Positions 11,401-23,200 of a stretch of 64,000 bases of DNA are shown piece after piece. The position numbers were made by a program, and so were the translations under genes. Within the stretch, counting starts at the first letter, position 1. Each line of letters begins with the position of its first letter. A model generated the notes under the pieces. The model made no database searches and was not told the DNA's origin. It worked only from the letters and a program-made list of their open reading frames with translations. The DNA is taken from positions 2,028,280 to 2,092,279 of the forward strand of contig QEOQ01000303.1 of the NCBI GenBank assembly GCA_010279815.1, in the 5' to 3' direction. Origin of the DNA: Brachionus plicatilis (lineage: Eukaryota > Rotifera > Eurotatoria > Ploima > Brachionidae).

Positions 11401-12828
11401 CACATTCGAAATTGTCTGTTCAACTGCAAGGCGCGCGCCCAAAACTATGGCACTCTCACCTCTCACAAACGAAAGTCTTTGCTGCGCAAAAAAGGCATCC
11501 ACATGCTCTTTTCGATCATGTCCCAGAAAGAAAGCGAGTCCGAGCAAGCGTCACCAATCGGCAACTACGAAAGACTTGAATTTCTTGGCGACAAAATACT
11601 CGAACTGTTGACCAGCCACCATCTTTTCTTCATGTTTCCACAATTTGACGAGGGAAAACTGAGCGAGTACCGAAACGTGCTCGTCCAAAACCAGTACTTG
11701 GCAATATTGGCGCGCAAATTGGACCTTCACTTTTTTATCATATTCTACCATGGCGTTGACCTGTGCTCGAATTCAGCGCTAAACCACGCGCTCGCCAACA
11801 GCTTCGAGGCTCTGCTGGCGGCCATCTACTTGGACTCCGATCTGGACACAGTGTCCCAAATGCTGTCCAAAGTTCTGTGGCAAGAAGCGGACTTGTTCGA
11901 GACGTGGACAAATTTGCGTCCACATCCCATCCAGGCCCAGCTGCCCTCCGGAGACAGACACCTGATCGCAAGCACCAAAATTTTGCAGCACGTGAGCCAC
12001 TACGAAAAGCTCATAGGCCTTGAGTTCAAGCACATACGGCTGTTGGCGCAGGCCTTTTGCACCAGGTCGGCCAGCTTCAATCTGATCACTCTGGGCGACA
12101 ACCAGAGGCTGGAGTTTTTGGGCGACACAGTCCTTAACTTTGTGGTCTCGGACTATTTGTACCGCCACTTTCCCACGCACCACGAGGGACACTTGTCTTT
12201 GCTGAGAAGCTCACTGGTGTGCAACTCGACCCAGGCCCTGCTCTATGACGAGCTGGCCATGTCCGACTTTGTGCTAGCGCCAAGTGCCAAGCCCGAGAAC
12301 AGCGGCAATTTGAAGCGCAAAGCAGACGTGTTCGAGGCGTTTGTTGGCGCGCTCTACGTCGACCAGGAGCTCGAGGTGGTCAAAGTTTTTTGCAATGTGT
12401 GCATGTTCAACAAGCTGAAGGACATTATTCTGTACCAGTTTTGGCACGACCCCAAGTCAAGGCTGCAGCAGTGCTGTCTGAGCATCAGGGACGTGGACGA
12501 GGCGAAGCCGTCGCTGCCCATCTACAAGCTGATTGAGGAGAAGGGCCCGCCGAACCACAAGCAGTACAGGGTGGCCGTGTATTTTAACAGGCGGCGGATT
12601 GGCGAGGGCACTGGCAAGTCCATTCATGATGCCGAGATTGAGGCGGCCAAACATGCGCTCAAGACCAAAAAGGACATGTTTCCCATATTGGACAAGTACA
12701 TTGCTGCCGAGATCAAGAAGTCCAAGTATATTGTTGACTTTGAGAATGATGAGCCCGCTGGTGCTAACAAAAAATGCAAAAGAAAGAGCGGAAAGAACAA
12801 GAAGGCCAAAACGAGTGAAGCTAATTAG
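5408..12828 (+). CDS. DROSHA: Drosha, class 2 ribonuclease III (pri-miRNA cropping enzyme)
   Basis: Nuclear RNase III that cuts primary microRNA hairpins with DGCR8/Pasha. Exons from GT-AG sites in phase: 5408-6292, 6701-7027, 7076-7226, 10709-12828, giving about 1160 aa (human 1374). Domains: Pro/Tyr-rich N-terminus (1-75), Arg/Ser-rich stretch (about 80-130), conserved central domain (about 290-640, with GTRHQVYYGEKAIE and FEGYSIFSHEP), RNase IIIa with signature ERLEFLGD (about 742), RNase IIIb with QRLEFLGD (about 920), one dsRNA-binding domain (about 1037-1110) and a Lys-rich tail. Metal-binding Glu and Asp residues are present in both RNase III domains, so it should be active. The last exon is intronless and far GC-richer than the first three. 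Intron 1 carries a MITE and intron 3 (3.5 kb) several repeats. AATAAA lies at about 12899. Convergent with the flippase gene. Confidence 0.95.
6329..6654. mobile_element. Family D MITE in Drosha intron 1, exact 8-bp target duplication
   Basis: The element spans 6337-6646. Its ends are inverted repeats of about 40 bp, starting GGTAGTGTGAAATTC and ending GAATTTCACAATACC. Exact 8-bp copies of AAATTTTT flank it (6329-6336 and 6647-6654). No coding capacity. The 8-bp duplication points to a hAT-type transposase acting in trans. Related ends occur near 42.44 kb and 44.2 kb. Confidence 0.8.
7487..7653. mobile_element. Family C hAT-like MITE
   Basis: A 167-bp foldback element. Ends are CAGACTTGGGCAAAAGTC and GACTTTTGCCCAAGTCTG, a perfect 18-bp inverted repeat, and the interior is built of repeated AAGTC/GACTT motifs. 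Flanks AATTTTTG and GATTTTTG match at 7 of 8 bases, consistent with an aged 8-bp target duplication. Confidence 0.75.
9341..9395 (+). repeat. 3' end of a retroelement, family G
   Basis: The sequence TATTCTGAAGGAGCATTAGC, followed by an A-rich tail with AATAAATC, recurs with few changes at 51630-51690. Paired copies ending in such tails look like 5'-truncated non-LTR insertions. Family not identified. Confidence 0.45.
9792..10178. mobile_element. Family A hAT-like MITE
   Basis: A 387-bp element starting CAGAGATGGTTCAAAGTC and ending GACTTTTAAACAACTCTG, with subterminal AAGTCCGGACTTT-type inverted motifs. Flanks AGTAAAAT and AAAAAAAT match at 6 of 8 bases. Its interior, including AGTCATCAAGATT and CATGATATTCATCTTGAAAA, is shared with the copy at 19463-20381. 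Non-coding. Confidence 0.7.
10402..10538. other. Cluster of three hairpins inside Drosha intron 3
   Basis: A perfect 16-bp inverted repeat (ATTCATGTGACCACGA at 10402-10417, its complement at 10463-10478) encloses a 45-nt GC-balanced loop. It is followed by CCTAG...CTAGG (10479-10501) and a GGTTTT...AAAACC hairpin near 10520-10538. Base composition is clearly higher in GC than its surroundings. It could be a structured intronic RNA, or simply the core of an old foldback transposon. No known RNA family is recognised. Confidence 0.35.
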
Positions 12829-14209
12829 TTTTAAAATTTTTATTTTCTCAGTTCTTGGATTTTTGGGATTTTTGAAGCGTGACTTGTATAAAGTTTGTTA
12901 ATAAAATTTTTGGAGATTTTTTTTTTTTAATTTTATGTACAGTGGTGATTTGATAACAGTATTTTACGAAAAATTACGTAATATACCGTAAATTTATCTA
13001 ACAAAAAGCTTTTAAGCCCTAAATATTTGAATTAAATTAAATAAAATTTTTTATTCGAAATTTACCTTTGATCATGAACTTCAATTTGCCGTTGTAGTTT
13101 ATTAATTTTATTATTTTTAACGAAATTTTCCTCAATACTTTGACCAAACATTTCAAAAAATGTAAAAAAAGTCAAAATAACTAGTTTTTAATGTTTTACT
13201 AAAAGTTAATTGGCAAATTTTAAAATTTTATGCCAAAAAAATTCAAGTGTTAATTAAGTCGAGGCTATGGCTGAACGTTGTTGATAAGTGTTCGCCAAAG
13301 AACCTTCATTTTTGTTTTTAGCTGCTTATTATTTGAGATCAAAGTTGGAATTAATCTTGATTCTTTTTTTGTTCTAAATTTATTTATTTTTCTTCAGAAA
13401 GATAAACTGGAGAGTGAATTTTTGCAATCTTATTAGAAAATTCTAGCCAATTTTGATTCCTAAATTTTTGTATAAGTGTTTTAAACTCAGATGTCAACTG
13501 CTTAAAAATTATTTCATTCATCGGTTTAAATACGAGGCTTTCTAAAGTTCTTGGAAATTTAATATTTATAAATTTCTTAAATTTTTCATATTTCTTCAAC
13601 TTCCTAATTTGCTTTTTTTAAGTTAACTAAACTTTCTTTTTTAATCTTTTTCATTTTTTGATTTTTTACACTTGATTTGTTTAAATAATTTTTTTTCAAC
13701 TTTTTTTGGAAAAAATAAAATAAAATTCAGATTACGGGAGAATGGAAGATAAAAATATTTTATTTTCTCATATTTATTAAGAAAAATAGTTACGTGTTAT
13801 AAATCATTATATTAATTTTTTGTTTTTCAGATTATCAAGCTTAACATGTTTTTTTTTATTTTTTAAAATGTCTAAATATGACTTTATTTTTTATTAATAA
13901 ATTGGTGGAAATTAAAAATTTCAATTTTTTTCTTTAAAATTGGCACTTTTTGGTCAAAGTCTATGGACTTATCAGATTCTATAATCTTATGGGTAAAATA
14001 TTTGGTGTCACTAAAGACACTTAAAAAATAAATTTTTTTAGGAGTTTATAAATTTTATTTATTATTTTGATAAAAAAATCCTTTTATAAAAAAAAAGAAA
14101 GCCTTTTAATTGTTTTCGTTCAATTTTTTGAAAAAACAAATTAGTTTAATGTTCTTGAGCAAATTTTCAAGACCATATCTTCTGATCGAATTTTTCTTTT
14201 TTAAAGCGG
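12829..14209. other. Convergent intergenic region between Drosha and the flippase
   Basis: This 1.4 kb holds the two 3' ends. The Drosha poly(A) signal AATAAA lies near 12899. GATCATGAACTTCAATTTGCC at about 13070-13090 is a lone end of MITE family E (see 36000-36565). A 71-codon minus-strand frame at 13384-13599 has moderately natural amino-acid composition but no recognisable domain; it may be a transposon relic. Confidence 0.5.
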
Positions 14210-17200
14210 TCAATATCGCTGATGAAGTTGAAAACTTTTTCTAAACATTTTATCATTTTTTTGACTTAAACTACTAATCAATTTTTTTTTCGAATCCATA
14301 GACTCATCTTTTACTTTGGTATCAATTACACGATTTATACCAGGGGGCACATAGAATACTCTAACCTTTTTAAAGTCAGTTTCTTTGTCTTCCATTTTTT
14401 CCATTCTTTTGCCCTTTTCAAATTTTTCGATTTCTTCTTGCTTTAATCTTTTAACAGTGTTCATTTGAAGGATGTTTTCAATAATTTTGAAGATAATGTC
14501 AGGTATTAGTGAGACCACAGTTGACAAAAATATGTAAAACCAAAATGGGCCTTTGGTGTACATAAAATTATAAATCCAATAGATTGTTTGATTTTCGGTG
14601 ATAATTGTCAATGGAAATGGTACAATAAATGAGTTTAAAATAAAGCAAAATAAAAAGTAAAAGAATAAGCTCAAGCCGAAGCCGACCAAAATGAAATAAC
14701 TTTTATAGTGCCATTCAAGTAGAAGCTATTGTAAATAACTTTAAAATTTCCGATTTATCGAAATTAAATTTTTGTTACCTTTATGTGAACAACAATAAAA
14801 ATTTGAGTAAATATCATGGCTCCAAAAACAGCTGATCCAGCGTTTTTTCCATCACCACCTAAAGGTGTCTCAGACTGAAGAATAGCGTAAGCAAAAAAAA
14901 AAGATACAGCCGAATGCCACACACCTATTGATTTTCAGGAAGAAAATTATTTTTTTTAAATTTATTTAATTAGATTTTTTTCTATTTAATTATTAATTTT
15001 TTAGAAAATTGGTTATCAAATTCAATAATTAAATAGAAAAAAATCTTTCCAATTCTAAAATTTACCCAATGTATTCCATTTTATAAATTCAATCCATTTT
15101 AAAAGTTTATTTCTCTTGATTGTTCTTCAAAAGAAAAAAATAAATAAATAAAATTTCAAAGCGCACACATTAATTCTTAAGAAGAGATATTTTTATGCAA
15201 GCAAAAAAGCGTAATTTGACACGAAGTTTCGTAATTTATTATTTTAAAACTGTTTTTATTTTTTTAAGAAAAATCAAAATGAAAAATTTTCTTATTTTTT
15301 TCAAAATTACATGACTACTACTAAAAAGGAAAATATTAATACAATTTAACTTTTTTTTTCTTCCATTTAATCAATTATTATGACCATTGTATTTTTTTTT
15401 AAATATTATGGTATTCTCAAAAAATTTGATAATTCTTGGCTTTCTTGTAATTGTACTGAAAGTGCGTCTAGATTTTAAAAGATACGGGGCTATTAAAAAT
15501 ATTTCATAATTTTTTTAATTGCTTTTTTATATTTCAAAAAAAAAACAGTGATGTAAAAAACTAATAGAATTTTCGAAATCCTGAGATAATTGGAAACCAG
15601 GTACTTTTTTTCAAGAAATAAAAATTATTTATAGTAACTTTTCTATAATAAAACAAAAAATTCACCATCTAACTATAATAAGTTCATATTCTGACTTACA
15701 TTATATTTAGGAATTGGCAAAATTTCACATATTTTCTTAATCTGTAGATAGAGTTCTTTATAAGCTGGCCAAAAAATTTTTTGAAAATTATATTACAAGA
15801 TTGATAATTTTCACTTATTTTCAATTTAATAGCCCCGTATCCTCTAAGATCCCAAAAGAAAAAAATGAGGAACCAAATGTAACAAGAAGCTTTCTAAAAA
15901 AACAAACAAAAATGCACTTCTTTTCAAAGCAAAAAAGTAACTTATTTTTTAATTTTGTTTTATTAATCATCAATTATTGAACTCTAAAGAATTCTACAAG
16001 AATTTAGAAAATAAAATTTAATTTAATCCTTAAATGTCTTGAATCAAATTTTTAAAAAGAATGATCCAATTTGAATAATATCGACTAACCTTTTCCCCTT
16101 AAATAAAAAAAAACTAAAGAATATTTTTTTTTAAATATTAATTGATAACATTGTTACTTAGGTGAGATATATTCATTAAAAAAATAAATGGTAATTAATT
16201 ATCCAATCTTATTACATTGAGATTAAATAGACATCATAGAATATTTAGTTTCAATTGTTTAAACTGTTTTATATAAAGGAAAGAAAATGACTTTCATCAA
16301 AAAAGAAAAATGTTTTATCCTATTTACAAAATTCCAAACTTTATAACAATATTTATTGTGACTAAAAAAAATAATCAAAATTCGTTCATTTAAAAAATTT
16401 GTTTTTTTTTAATATTAATATTTTTTAAAATTATTATTTTGTTTAGTATTTCATGGTATCTTTCAGACTTGTGCGTAAGTCAAAAATTTATGTCATTTAT
16501 AAGTCATTTTTTGATGAAGTCAATGACTTAAGATTTATTTGTTTCAGAGTTGTTTAAAAGTCCCAAAAAAAAGTCCAAGTCCTGACTTTTTTTTCTTTCG
16601 GGAATTTGCTAGATCAGGTTTCATATCAAAAAATTTTTATACTCTTGGGTTGTCTAATGCAATAGATTTGCCAGAATTTTCTTGCAATTTTAGCATAAAT
16701 GTCTTCACAATTCTTCTTCAGTATTCAAAATTTTAAAGCCAGGACTTGGACTTTTGAAAGAAAATTTAAAAAAAGTCCGGAATTGACTTGAGACTTGTGA
16801 CTTATAAACAAATCTGATTTTTTTAAGGCTAAGTCATTTGAACAGTATTTTAAAAAATTAGTGAATTTATAAAAAATAGCCTTAATTTTTAGATCATAAT
16901 AAATTCATAATAAAACTAACTCTCCTTGAAAAATTAAGTTTTTTGTGTTAATATTTTAAACTGAAATAAAATAGATTTCTCTTAACTTCACATATACAAG
17001 TCAAAATTTAAAAATCAAGTCAAATGACTTAATTTTGACTTTAACTTTATGACTAACGCACAAGTCTGGTTTCCTTAAAAAACAACTCCCATCAAAGAAC
17101 TAAGATAAGGACTTTAATATGTTGAAAAATCTAGAAATATGGTCTGTAAGGTAAAAAGTTAAAAAAAATTTTTGTTCAAAAATGAAATTATTTTATAATA

Positions 17201-20200
17201 TTCATCCAGAAAAATTTTAATTTAAAAATTTAGATTACTCGATTTTAAATTGATGTTATTTTTTATTAAAAAGACTGTCTAGTATTTTTAACTAAAAAAA
17301 TCTAATTTACTCTTTTCTTAAATATTTTATTTATTTTTTTATTTACCTTTTTTGATGAAAGTTATTTTCTAAATATTCTATGTTTAATGTAATCTATTTA
17401 ATTTCAATGAATTAAGATTGTAAAAATAACTTTCATTTATTTTTTTAAAAAATAAATTTTTTCACACTATTTCATAATTTTCATTTAAAGACGAAAAAAT
17501 GCAGCATTTTTAAGTTAAAATAATTTTCAATTTCTAAAATTTATTTTGGAAAATTAATCTCAAGAGCTATTTATGAGCATGAACAATTTAAATGAATAAT
17601 TATAAAATTAATACGACTTTATATGAGGATGCCAAAAATAAATTTGGAATTTTCAAAATTGTAAATAAAATTATCCAAATCTAAATTCAGACTCTTCAAA
17701 ACCTCTGATTTTTAAAACTTCATTATTAAGTAAAAATTTCAGAAAAGCCGCTGAATTTAAATTCAAAATATCTAAAAATATTTTTCACGTTTAATTGAGC
17801 ATTTTTTAAGCAAAAAAAATACATATTTACTGATACAGATAGGGACTCTTATCTATAATCCTGATATTAACTGTTTGCTCAAACAGTCCGTAGATAAGCG
17901 CAGGACATGAAGTGTACACCACATTGTACAGGGTCATTATTGAGGTGTCATAAACAGGCTACGAAAATTCCAACTTAATTGCCAAATAAATTCACATTTT
18001 AAGCAAGAAATTTACCGAAATAGAAAAAGCCGAATAAAAGGAAAAATAAAATTGGCAAATGGCAAAGGTTAAATTCTTAAAATTAAATTTAAACTTTAGC
18101 TTATAAAATTTTGAACAAATTTACCTTATAAAAAAAATACTGAACTAAATTGGCACCTCTGGTGTAGTACAAAAATCCGTGTACAAGCAAAATTCTGCGC
18201 ACACATTTAAATTTTGAAAAAGCAAAATCGGCAGAACGGGCTGCATTTCGGCCCTCTTTGCCAAATATACCCAGACCTATGTTAGCCTCTTGGATCATAG
18301 ACACATCGTTAGCACCATCACCTATCGCTGCCGTCATCGGCTCGTCCTTGCTTTTTTTCACCATACGAACAATCTAAACTTAAAAATAGCAAAAAATCTT
18401 CTCACAGAAAAAAAATTCAAATCAAACATTTGCTTTTTGAGCTGGACTCATGCGGCAGCACAAAACCGCCTCGCATTTCATGCACATGTCCCTAAATCTG
18501 TCAACTAAATTATTCGAAAATATGAGTCCAATTGTTCCACCATCTATTATCAGAGCGAATGACTCGTTTGGATTTTTTAAAATTCTAATTTTTTTATTAA
18601 AAATTTTTTTTTTTTTTTTATTAAAAATAAAATTAAATTACTGTTTTTTAAAAATTCTAATTCTTTTTTTAATCTGATCGACTTGTTTGATGTCTGTCAT
18701 TAAAAGTTTGATCATATTGCTGGAAAAGTGCTTGCAAGATTGGGAGATGTTGATGGCAGTTTCGCGCTTGTCACCTGTGAGCACCCATATTTTGATTCCA
18801 GCGCGCCTCAGCTCTTCTAGAGTATAGGCCACGTCCTCCTGTAGTTTGTCCTCAACGGCGGTGGCGCCTATCAGATCCAGCTTGGACTCGACTTCATTGA
18901 AAGCCTCGGCAAGTCTTTCTTTCCTGTTTATGATGTCGTTGTAAGCTCTTTTTAGAATTTTTTGCGCCGACTCATATTCTTCCTCAGTCAAGTAGCGATG
19001 GGCCAGGGCCAGTGTGCGCCATCCTTGTCTGGCAAAATTTTTTATGTCCGCATCACAGCTCTGTATGTTTCCGCTAATGCAGCACTTAAAAACAGAGTTT
19101 TCAGCACCTTTACACAGCAAGATAATTCGATTGTCCTGCATGTCTCTGACGATCACACTCATTCGCTTTCGGTCCGAGTCAAAATCTAGAATGTCAAGAA
19201 CTTTGTACTTGTAGGTATTGTCTTTGTAGGTGACTCTGCGGATCACGGCCGATGTTTCAATGCATTTGTCTTCGCCCTCGTACTCAAGGCCTATTTTGGA
19301 ACAAAATTTAACAAAACTAAACTCGTCTGGCGAAGATGCTTGGTATTTTTCTAGAGTTGAATTGTCAACGTGCACAGTGTGGCACAGGCTCAAAATTTGA
19401 AAAAAATTTCTTATTTTTTCATTCTAGTTTTTAAAGTTAAAATTAGTTAAATTAGTAGGTTTCAGAGTTTTTTAAAAGTCACAAGTCTCAAGTCAAGTTC
19501 AAGTCCGGACCTTTTTTTTTTCTTCAAAAGTAGTGTTGGGCGCCAGCCAGGCGGCCAGGTGGCCGGCCATAAAAACGATCATGGACCGCTAGTTGGACCG
19601 GCCAAAATTGGCGATCCAAAAAGCAGCGGGTCCAAAATACGACCAGAATAAAAAATTTTTTAATTTTCAAAAAAAAATAAATGTTTTTTTTCTTATTTTT
19701 TTAAGAATAATTTTTTTAAAGAGCATTTTGTATAAAATAAATTTTTTTAAATATTTGTATGTTTATAAAATTAATTTTCTTTAAATACGAGAAAGATAAA
19801 AATTTTTATTCTGGCCGTATTTTGGACCGCCAATTTTGGCCGCCGGCCGATCCAAATGGCAGTGTATGGCCGGCCGTATTTTAATGGCCGGACAGTTGGC
19901 CGCCAGATTTAGACCGCTAGTTGGCCGGCCAAAATTGGCCGTCTGCGAACACTTTTTAAAAGTCCGAGCCAAATACTTTTATTTTTTTTCAAATAAAAAA
20001 GTTCAAGTCCGGACTTCAGATCATGTTAAGCAATGGAAAATGACTGGAAAAAATGCTTTGACAGTAGTAGAGTGATCTTCCATTAAAGATAATTTTCCTA
20101 GAATAATTACTCTAGATAAATGAAAAAACAGGAAAATTTATTTGATTAATTTGTAAAAGTGGAAAAAAAATGACTTTGGGATCTCGGAACTTCGAGTCAT

Positions 20201-23200
20201 CAAGATTTACACAATTTATTATTTTAAAATATTTTAAGAATATTCTAGTCATGATATTCATCTTGAAAAAAAAATTGAAAAATTTTTTGACATTGGAAAA
20301 CAAATAAAATTAATAAAAGTCTTTGGCTCGGACTTTTTTTTTATGACTTGGACTTTATTTTGGGATTTTTAAACAACTCTGGTAAGTTTAAAAAAATAAA
20401 TATTCAAGAATTATTAACGAACTGATAAAATGTCTTGTTTGTTTTTTTTTTTAAATAGTTTCTGATAAAAATAAATTGATAAAAAGAAAATCTTTTTTAC
20501 ACTTCATCTACATATTCCCCTTCTTATTCTATCTTAATGTAGTTAAAAAATAATTCAAAAACGCTTCAATAAATCTGAATACCGCAATTTTCTAAATCGT
20601 TGCGGAAAATTTAAATGTGCACTTACTTAAAAAATAAACAAAAAATTATAAGTTCTCATTTAATAACTTTTTATACAATTAACACTTTATTTAATTAAAT
20701 AGACCACAAAAAATTGAAGTATATTTTAAAAATTTCGACACCTTTTACGAATGTCGAAATTGAAAAAAATTCTTGACATGAAGCTCATGAATGGTGAAGC
20801 TTGACCAAATAGCAATGTGGCAGTAAAATGATGAAGCGAAGATGCTATACTTGTTCAAATAAACGTGGAAAAAATAATTTTTTTTTTGCTAAATTTAATC
20901 TTTTTAAACTTAAATTTTATGTAAGGAATTAAAAATTTGCTTAATCGATTACAAAGGATCATATGAAAATAGTTTAAAAAATTATTTTTGTTAAAAAAAT
21001 TTAATATTGGAAAATAACTCAAATGTATTTTCAATTAAAGATTTTTAGATTTAAAAGATTTTCTTTATTTCTTTCTAAAATTTTTTAGATTCTTTTGATT
21101 AATAGAAAATTTTTTGTTCAAATTTTAATTTTTGGAAAATGCTTAATTTTCATTATTAAATTAAAATTAAGTTTAAATTTACTAGTAGCTGTTGAATTAA
21201 ATAATTAGCTTAATTTTTTTTGATAGTAAATATATTTATAATTTAATATATATATGATTTGGTAGGTGCTGATCTAAAAAGTTGACTCTTTAATATTTAT
21301 TAAAGATTAATTGGTTTTATAAAACAAAAAAAAGGCAAAATGAGACAATCTTTTAAGTTATAATTGTTTTTGAATTGAAACATTACTTTAAGAAATACGT
21401 CAAAAAATATTTATTTAAGGGAATAATTTAAATGGGCTCATTCTATTACTGAAACGGGCTCATAATTATTTTGGACTCAATAATTAATTAATCATCGGAT
21501 AAATAATTACTACTTTGGACTCATCTATTAATTATTTTTGGTCTTTAAAATTACTAAATAAGAGTTACGAAATGACTTAAACTGTAACAATTTTTATTTT
21601 AATATTTATTTATTTTTAAATGAAATAAATAAAAAATTTTTTTTAATAATTTTATAAATAATAAATAAGATAAAAGAATATTAAAAACGATATGTTGAAA
21701 TAACTAGAGGTAAGGCATGAATAAATATATGATAGTTCAGGAAAAAAAGAAGAAATTGCCAGGTAGCAATTACACAATGGAGTTGGATTGTGTAATTGCA
21801 TATATCTTGATTCTAAACCATCTCTTTATTATTCAGACAGAAATTGAGTTGAGGACATGAATAGTAATAATTTTTATAGAAAAAATAGATAGTAATTCAT
21901 TTTAATTAAATTATGAGACCAAATTACTAATTATTGTTAATGAGTAATGAGCCCATTTCAGTAACTGGATGAGCCCGAATAAATATGACCCTTTATTTAA
22001 TTCAAAAATGTATTTTTAATTACCCGTAATAATTAGATAAAAGAAATTTGAATAAATATTAAGTAGAAAGTAGATGTCAATCGATGCCAACCTATTCATG
22101 AACCAATTTATATATGAGCCACAATATCATATTAAAAATCCTAAATTTAATTTAAAATAAAATATCTAACTGTTTTTTTTGTTTTTTATGTTTATAATGA
22201 ACTGCTTTTATATATTTTTACTTTCATTTAAATTTTATTCAATTAAAACTTTAATTTAAATATAAATAAATTATTTTATTTAATCTAATGAGTTTGCAAC
22301 AGCTAATAAAATTAAACTAAATTTAAAAAAATAATTTTTTTTTTTATTATTTGTCCGTCAATTAAAAAACACTAGACTCCTAACATAACCAACTAATAGG
22401 CTCTCAATTAAGATGCCATCCAGGCAACTTGAAATTCATGATCATGATCACATGATCATAATTTAAATAATTTAAATCTCAATTAATATGATAAATTTGG
22501 ATAAAAAAAATTATTAAATATTTGACAAATTCTAAAAAATTATAATAAAGGTAAAAATATTAGATAATTTTATTAATAGCTTTATAAAAAATTCTGTGAT
22601 TCTTTTCAGCTTAGTTTTCAACCTTTTAATAATTTTTTTTTATTCAAGTCTTTAAAATTATGAATAAATGAATCATATTATTAATATTTATTTTATTTAT
22701 TTATTTTAAATATTAAAATATAAATATTTATGTTTTTTTAAAATTCTCCTAATCTTGTTTTTTTAACCGAAAATTTAAAACAAATTAACAATAAATGTCA
22801 ATTTTTTTTACCATTCAAATATTAATTTTTTATAAATAGTAAAAATGATAGTAATAATATAATAATAATAATATTAAGCTGCAACAGCAACCATGACACC
22901 ATGACCACTGCAAGTGTACTTAGACACACTATGGAGGCTGCTGAATAACGCTTTCGACAAAATTCATTCTTTTTTTTTTTTAGAGTTTTACTGATTGAAA
23001 ATTTGTTAAAAAAAAATTTTAATTTTAATATCTGCTAGGTTTAAACAAATCTTCAAATTTTTTTCTGTTAGATGACAATTTGTTTTTATTGATTAGTAAT
23101 TTAAATCTACGAGATGAAATAATGACATTAATTTTCAGAAAACTGAAAGGAAAAATTTCTTGTAATTTATTTAAAATTTTGTTACTAAAAAGAAAATTTT

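Larger units (their letters stand above)
15125..17830. other. Flippase intron 15 (2.7 kb), repeat-rich
   Basis: Lies between the YLYQ exon (17831-17958) and a 59-nt exon (15066-15124) that rejoins in phase. Apart from the nested MITE pair at 16464-17068, it is featureless AT-rich sequence with no coding signal. Confidence 0.7.

Noticed and set aside
11779..12192. 137-codon minus-strand frame
   Set aside because: Antisense of the Drosha RNase III region; no independent support.
13384..13599. 71-codon minus-strand frame with a fairly natural composition
   Set aside because: No recognisable domain or splice context; mentioned only as a possible transposon relic.
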